Source: Dasyornis broadbenti (lineage: Eukaryota; Chordata; Aves; Passeriformes; Dasyornithidae). From it: a stretch of DNA of 64,000 nucleotides. The translations under genes were made by a program, and so were the position numbers. This document shows, piece after piece, positions 60,477 through 64,000 of the stretch (position 1 is its first letter; every line of letters begins with the position of its first letter). Where the stretch lies: assembly GCA_013397935.1 (NCBI GenBank), contig VZRN01000216.1, positions 1,705,955-1,769,954 of the forward strand, in the 5' to 3' direction. Under the pieces are notes generated by a model. The model was not told where the DNA came from, searched no databases, and saw only the letters and a list, made by a program, of their open reading frames with translations.

Positions 60477-61007
60477 ATGGCTGCGGACGGGCTCTCCAGC
60501 AAGGCTTTGAAGGTGAGCACCAGTGGGAATTGGGGCTTGGGAGGCAGGGGGCTGGTTTTGGGGGTCTCAGGTGACCACCCCTCTCTCCGGCAGGTGAAGC
60601 GGGAGCTGGGGGAGAACACGCCACTGCTGTCAGATGAGGAGCTGATGGGGCTGTCAGTGCGGGAGCTCAACCACCACCTGCGGGGCCTCTCCAAGGAGGA
60701 GGTGGCGAGGCTGAAGCAGCGTCGCCGGACGCTGAAGAACCGGGGTTACGCTGCCAGCTGCCGGGTGAAGCGCGTCTGCCAGAAGGAAGAGCTGCAGAAG
60801 CAGAAGATGGAGCTGGAGTGGGAGGTGGACAAGCTGGCCCGGGAGAACGCTGCCATGCGCCTGGAGCTCGACACCCTCCGTGGCAAGTACGAGGCCCTGC
60901 AGGGCTTTGCCCGCACCGTGGCCACTCACGGGCCCCCTGCCAAGGTGGCCACTGCCAGTGTCATCACCATCGTCAAGTCGGGCACCAACCAGGCCACCTA
61001 CTCCTAG
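60477..61007 (+). CDS. MAFF: MafF, small Maf bZIP transcription factor
   Basis: Two coding exons, 60477-60512 and 60594-61007, total 450 nt or 149 aa. The start ATG follows a NAGNAG acceptor (60,455 or 60,458). Small-Maf layout: extended homology region at residues 25-44 ('LSDEELMGLSVRELNHHLRG'), basic region at about 51-72 ('KQRRRTLKNRGYAASCRVKR'), leucine zipper to about 115, and no activation domain. Known role: a nuclear protein that dimerises with CNC factors (NRF2, NRF1, BACH) or itself on MARE/ARE sites. It either activates antioxidant genes or represses as a homodimer. It is inducible by stress and cytokines. The intron between the coding exons is only 81 bp, in frame and stop-free. 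CDS boundaries are firm because the residues match small Mafs throughout. Confidence 0.97.
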   Translation: MAADGLSSKALKVSTSGNWGLGGRGLVLGVSGDHPSLRQVKRELGENTPLLSDEELMGLSVRELNHHLRGLSKEEVARLKQRRRTLKNRGYAASCRVKRVCQKEELQKQKMELEWEVDKLARENAAMRLELDTLRGKYEALQGFARTVATHGPPAKVATASVITIVKSGTNQATYS

Positions 61008-62612
61008 TGCTGGCCTCCGTCCCCCGGCTGGGCACAGTCCTGCCCGGGGCGCCTTCCCCACGAATTGCCTCCCAGCCCTTCCCCGACCTCCTCCCTGTCA
61101 GGACCTGTGCCCAAAATCCTCCTTCTCCCATCCCTTGACCTCCAGCTCCCCCAGGTAGGGAGGGCTGCTGCTATGTGGTTGCTGTGGTGGAGGACAGGAC
61201 CTCACTGGTGGCCCCCACAGCCCCCTCCCCTCTTGGGTGCACAGGCAGGAGAGAGTGAACCCACGCAGGCAGCAGTGGGGAAGCATCCCACACCTCCAAG
61301 CTGGTAGGAAAATGCGCAGTGCCTCTTTGTTGTGAGAGGGCATGGGAGAGCTGAACGTGGGCCAGGCAATCCCAGGAACATGTACCAGCGAGGGAAAAGA
61401 GCAGAGAGAGGTTTCGCAGTGTAGGGGAAGAAGGCATGACAGGAGGGTATCAGCGCTGGGTGCATAACTTGGAGCACAGCTGGAGCAGGCAGGGAGCTGG
61501 CACAATGTCTGGAATCTTTGGCGATGCAGAGGGCAAGGGAAGGTTGGCAGGTCAGAGGGGGAGAGAAAGTGGCTGCAGGTTGATGCCTGGTAAGGCTGAA
61601 TGGAAGGGGAAAGCACTGTGGCAGCTTGTGGTGCTGGGGGGACCCCAGAGGTGACGGTGGCTGGACAGGGCAGAGTGGGGGGCCTGAGTGGGTCAGCCCA
61701 GGCTGTTGTCCACCAAGGGGAGAAGCAATGGTGCTGTTTTATCTTTCTGTACCACGCACATCCTTCACACCTCTTCCTGCTGACGGGACACTCAGCGTGG
61801 CCGGGTGTCTGAAATGCAGCAGCACCGGCAGGAAGGAAGCGGAGGCAGCTGGAGCAGAGATAAACACTGCTCTGCTCAGCACAGGCCAGCTTGTACGGCC
61901 CCACCAAGCCCTCCCCGGTGCCCCACCGCCTACCAAGCCCACAGGAAGGTGCTCCTGGCCCTCAAGAGTCAGAGATGTGGAGGCAGAGCGAGGGGTGGAG
62001 GTGCAGCAGGTGGGAAGTAGGGGCGGAGAGCATCCTGCTCCTGGGAGCTGCCCGGCAGGCAAGTAGGCTCCTCCCTTTGGTTTTCCTCCAGCTTGGACAC
62101 TGGTGTGGGACAACCAGCCCTTGAGCAGGCTGAAAGGCTGGAGAAGAGCTGGGTTCACTAAATACAGGCAGCACAGGGGAGGTAGCAGGAGGCAGACCCA
62201 TCTCGGGATCTGCTGCTGTAGATGATTCCCCTGCCCCTCCGTTCTGCCCTGCCTGGGTATTGCCACGCCAGCCGCCCTCGGCTGCAGCCTCCGTTCTTCC
62301 CTGTAGAGAGGTGCCTGCCACGCCCGGATGGGGCACTGTGGTTGGCATCCCCCACCCCAATTCACCTTGGGTTTATTTATTGCACGAACGTAAGTTATTT
62401 TCACGTCCTCTTTGCCATTCCGCCTCTCGGCACAGCCAGGATGTTGGTACAGAGCCGTACTTTATATTTTATATATGCAAATCACGTTTTATCTTATACT
62501 TATATAGAGCAAAAAAAAAAAACTTATTTATTTTCTGACTTACAGTATGTGTCCTACCCGACTCCTCTGTATTTTGTAGACTTTACAAATAAAGCAAGTT
62601 CTTTTTTTTTTT
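61008..62612 (+). other. MAFF: MAFF 3' UTR with AU-rich elements and poly(A) signal
   Basis: A 1.6-kb UTR ends at AATAAA (62,588-62,593), a T-run and a GU-rich 'gagtgtgtttgg' downstream element. Two copies of the destabilising nonamer UUAUUUAUU lie at 62,373-62,381 and 62,524-62,532. This suits a short-lived, inducible mRNA. Confidence 0.8.
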
Positions 62613-63514
62613 TTTTCCACAGTGAGAGTGTGTTTGGTCATTCTTGAACTTGGGGCACAGCTGTATCTCAGGTTTTCTGTCACCCTCTGGCTTTCCTGCA
62701 GGCCATGCTCAAGAATGTGCCCAAAAAAGATGGGATGGGGGATAGCTCATGGCTTTTTAGGACAAAAACGTTTATAGTCTCTGAAAGAAAAGGGCTAAGA
62801 AAGCACGCTTAGTGCTGAACACCACACCCCAAAGCACTTGCTTTCAGGAGTTAGCTGTGCTGAATCAGCTTTTCCTGGGAAAGATAATGCTTTTCCCTAC
62901 AAAAATTCCCTCCAGGCTGTCCTTGGACCAGGTGCAGGAGAGGCAGGTGCAGCCAGGCCATCTGTGCCCAAAAACTCCGCTGAGTGACCTCACCGCCTCC
63001 CTTGGGAACAGCAAGGAGCTGTTTTTCCTCCCTGTGTGGAAAAGCCACCCTTAGAGCTGAGGTGGAAGCGATGAACAAGTTCCAAATGCCCAGGTGGGCC
63101 AGGCTCCCAGCAGCTTGCAGCCCTCAGGATGGCTGGGGGGTTTGACGCTGCCGTTCCCTCTGCCACTGCAAATGGCCCCAAGCCCAAACACTGCTCATGG
63201 AAGAAAATCCCAAAGTTTGCTGGGGCCCTGTCAGAGTGAGCAGCCTCCTCTCTCCCACAGGAGAGCACCTAAGGAAGGGTTCAGCTCTGCTCAAGGTTTT
63301 TGACTCAAAGGTTTCGCCCCTGCCTTGGGCCAGCAGTGGTGTCTCAGCCCAGGGTGCTGCAGTGCCGCTTCTCCATCGGCTCCCACACAGACCCACAGAG
63401 CTTTCCTCCTGAGAAGAGGACAAGACACCCTGACCCCCCCAAAGCCTCAGTCCCTGCGAGGAGGAAGAACTCAGAGAAGTCACCCAGACAGCACCACACA
63501 GAGGCAGCTTAAGT
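62613..63514. other. Intergenic gap between MAFF and next gene
   Basis: About 0.9 kb between two convergent 3' ends. Frames are short and lack domains. Nothing is recognised. Confidence 0.5.
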
Positions 63515-64000
63515 ACAATCTATATTATCTCTATATTTTTTATTTGTCATCGTATTTGCTCATTTCTGCAGAGTATAACGTCACAAAGACCAAAATAGAG
63601 AGCGGCTTGTCGCTGAGCTCACATCAGTTAAACACGATAGGTACAAAACTAGGTGACTCTGTCTTATTTATCATACTTTTTTTTTTCAGTCATTTATATA
63701 CAAACAACTACTCTATATGGAAAAATAATAAACAAATCCCGTGGGTATGTTACATGGTAAACAAAAAAGGAAGGAAGGAGAGCGGAAGCAGGGGAGGGAG
63801 AGCAGCTCCAAGGGTCTACTCCTGGAACCAGCACGTCTTGGGCCCTGGGCTACCACGAGCAGACCTACGAGACCATGGATGCCTTGGCCTTCTTGGTTTC
63901 AAGCTCTGGATCTTGGATTTGTTCCTCCAACCCAAAGCGGCTTCAGAGCCAGTGCTTGCTCTGGCACTTGCTGGTCATGAGGGAGAGCAGGAAGCTCAGC
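63515..64000 (-). other. 3' end of a minus-strand gene, expected TMEM184B (partial)
   Basis: On the minus strand an AATAAA (63,544-63,539) is followed about 40 bases later by GU-rich 'gtgtggtgctgtctgggtg', a good cleavage context near 63,515. The AT-rich stretch behind it has the texture of a 3' UTR. No coding exon reaches the window. The name TMEM184B is inferred only from conserved gene order beside MAFF. Confidence 0.45.

Noticed and set aside
1..64000. tRNA, rRNA or known small RNA genes
   Set aside because: I looked for cloverleaf A/B boxes and obvious small-RNA hairpins by eye and found none I could support. A covariance-model search would be decisive.
1..64000. A novel multi-gene system
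   Set aside because: All coding signals resolve into a well-known vertebrate syntenic block. The remaining DNA shows repeats and regulatory features only.

Overview
The window is bird nuclear DNA. It has spliced genes with GT-AG introns, three CR1 LINE fragments of the avian type, and a solo LTR of a family common in bird genomes. The proteins read like those of chicken and other birds. The gene order matches the human 22q13.1 block PICK1 - SLC16A8 - BAIAP2L2 - PLA2G6 - MAFF - TMEM184B. I cannot name the species; the LTR type suggests a neoavian, perhaps a songbird.

Layout: positions 1-11,500 are intergenic. By human synteny this is the SOX10-to-PICK1 interval. It holds two CR1 pieces, a long (GAGAA)n array, a purine-rich block and a GC-rich minisatellite, but no gene I can support. 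PICK1 (+) runs from a CpG-rich promoter near 11,520 to a poly(A) signal at 21,238. SLC16A8 (-) follows tail-to-tail, CDS 28,586-23,830. BAIAP2L2 (-) has CDS 43,312-33,388, and PLA2G6 (-) has CDS 58,527-45,432. These three are in tandem on the minus strand. MAFF (+) starts head-to-head with PLA2G6 from a shared CpG-rich region and ends near 62,612. The last ~490 bases look like the 3' end of a minus-strand gene, expected to be TMEM184B.

All five genes were traced exon by exon, and every splice phase closes: PICK1 406 aa, SLC16A8 541 aa, BAIAP2L2 504 aa, PLA2G6 805 aa, MAFF 149 aa. None is broken. The genes are not one pathway. They are a conserved syntenic block with unrelated jobs: AMPA-receptor trafficking, lactate export from retinal pigment epithelium, membrane-actin shaping, phospholipid remodelling and a stress-inducible small Maf factor.

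I see no undescribed multi-gene system. The most notable signals are regulatory or structural. They are an exact 30-bp tandem array of CCAAT plus GC boxes between PLA2G6 and MAFF, a GC-AG intron in PLA2G6 that contains the LTR, a stop-free 81-bp MAFF intron in a multiple of three, two UUAUUUAUU elements in the MAFF 3' UTR, and several minisatellites at promoters.
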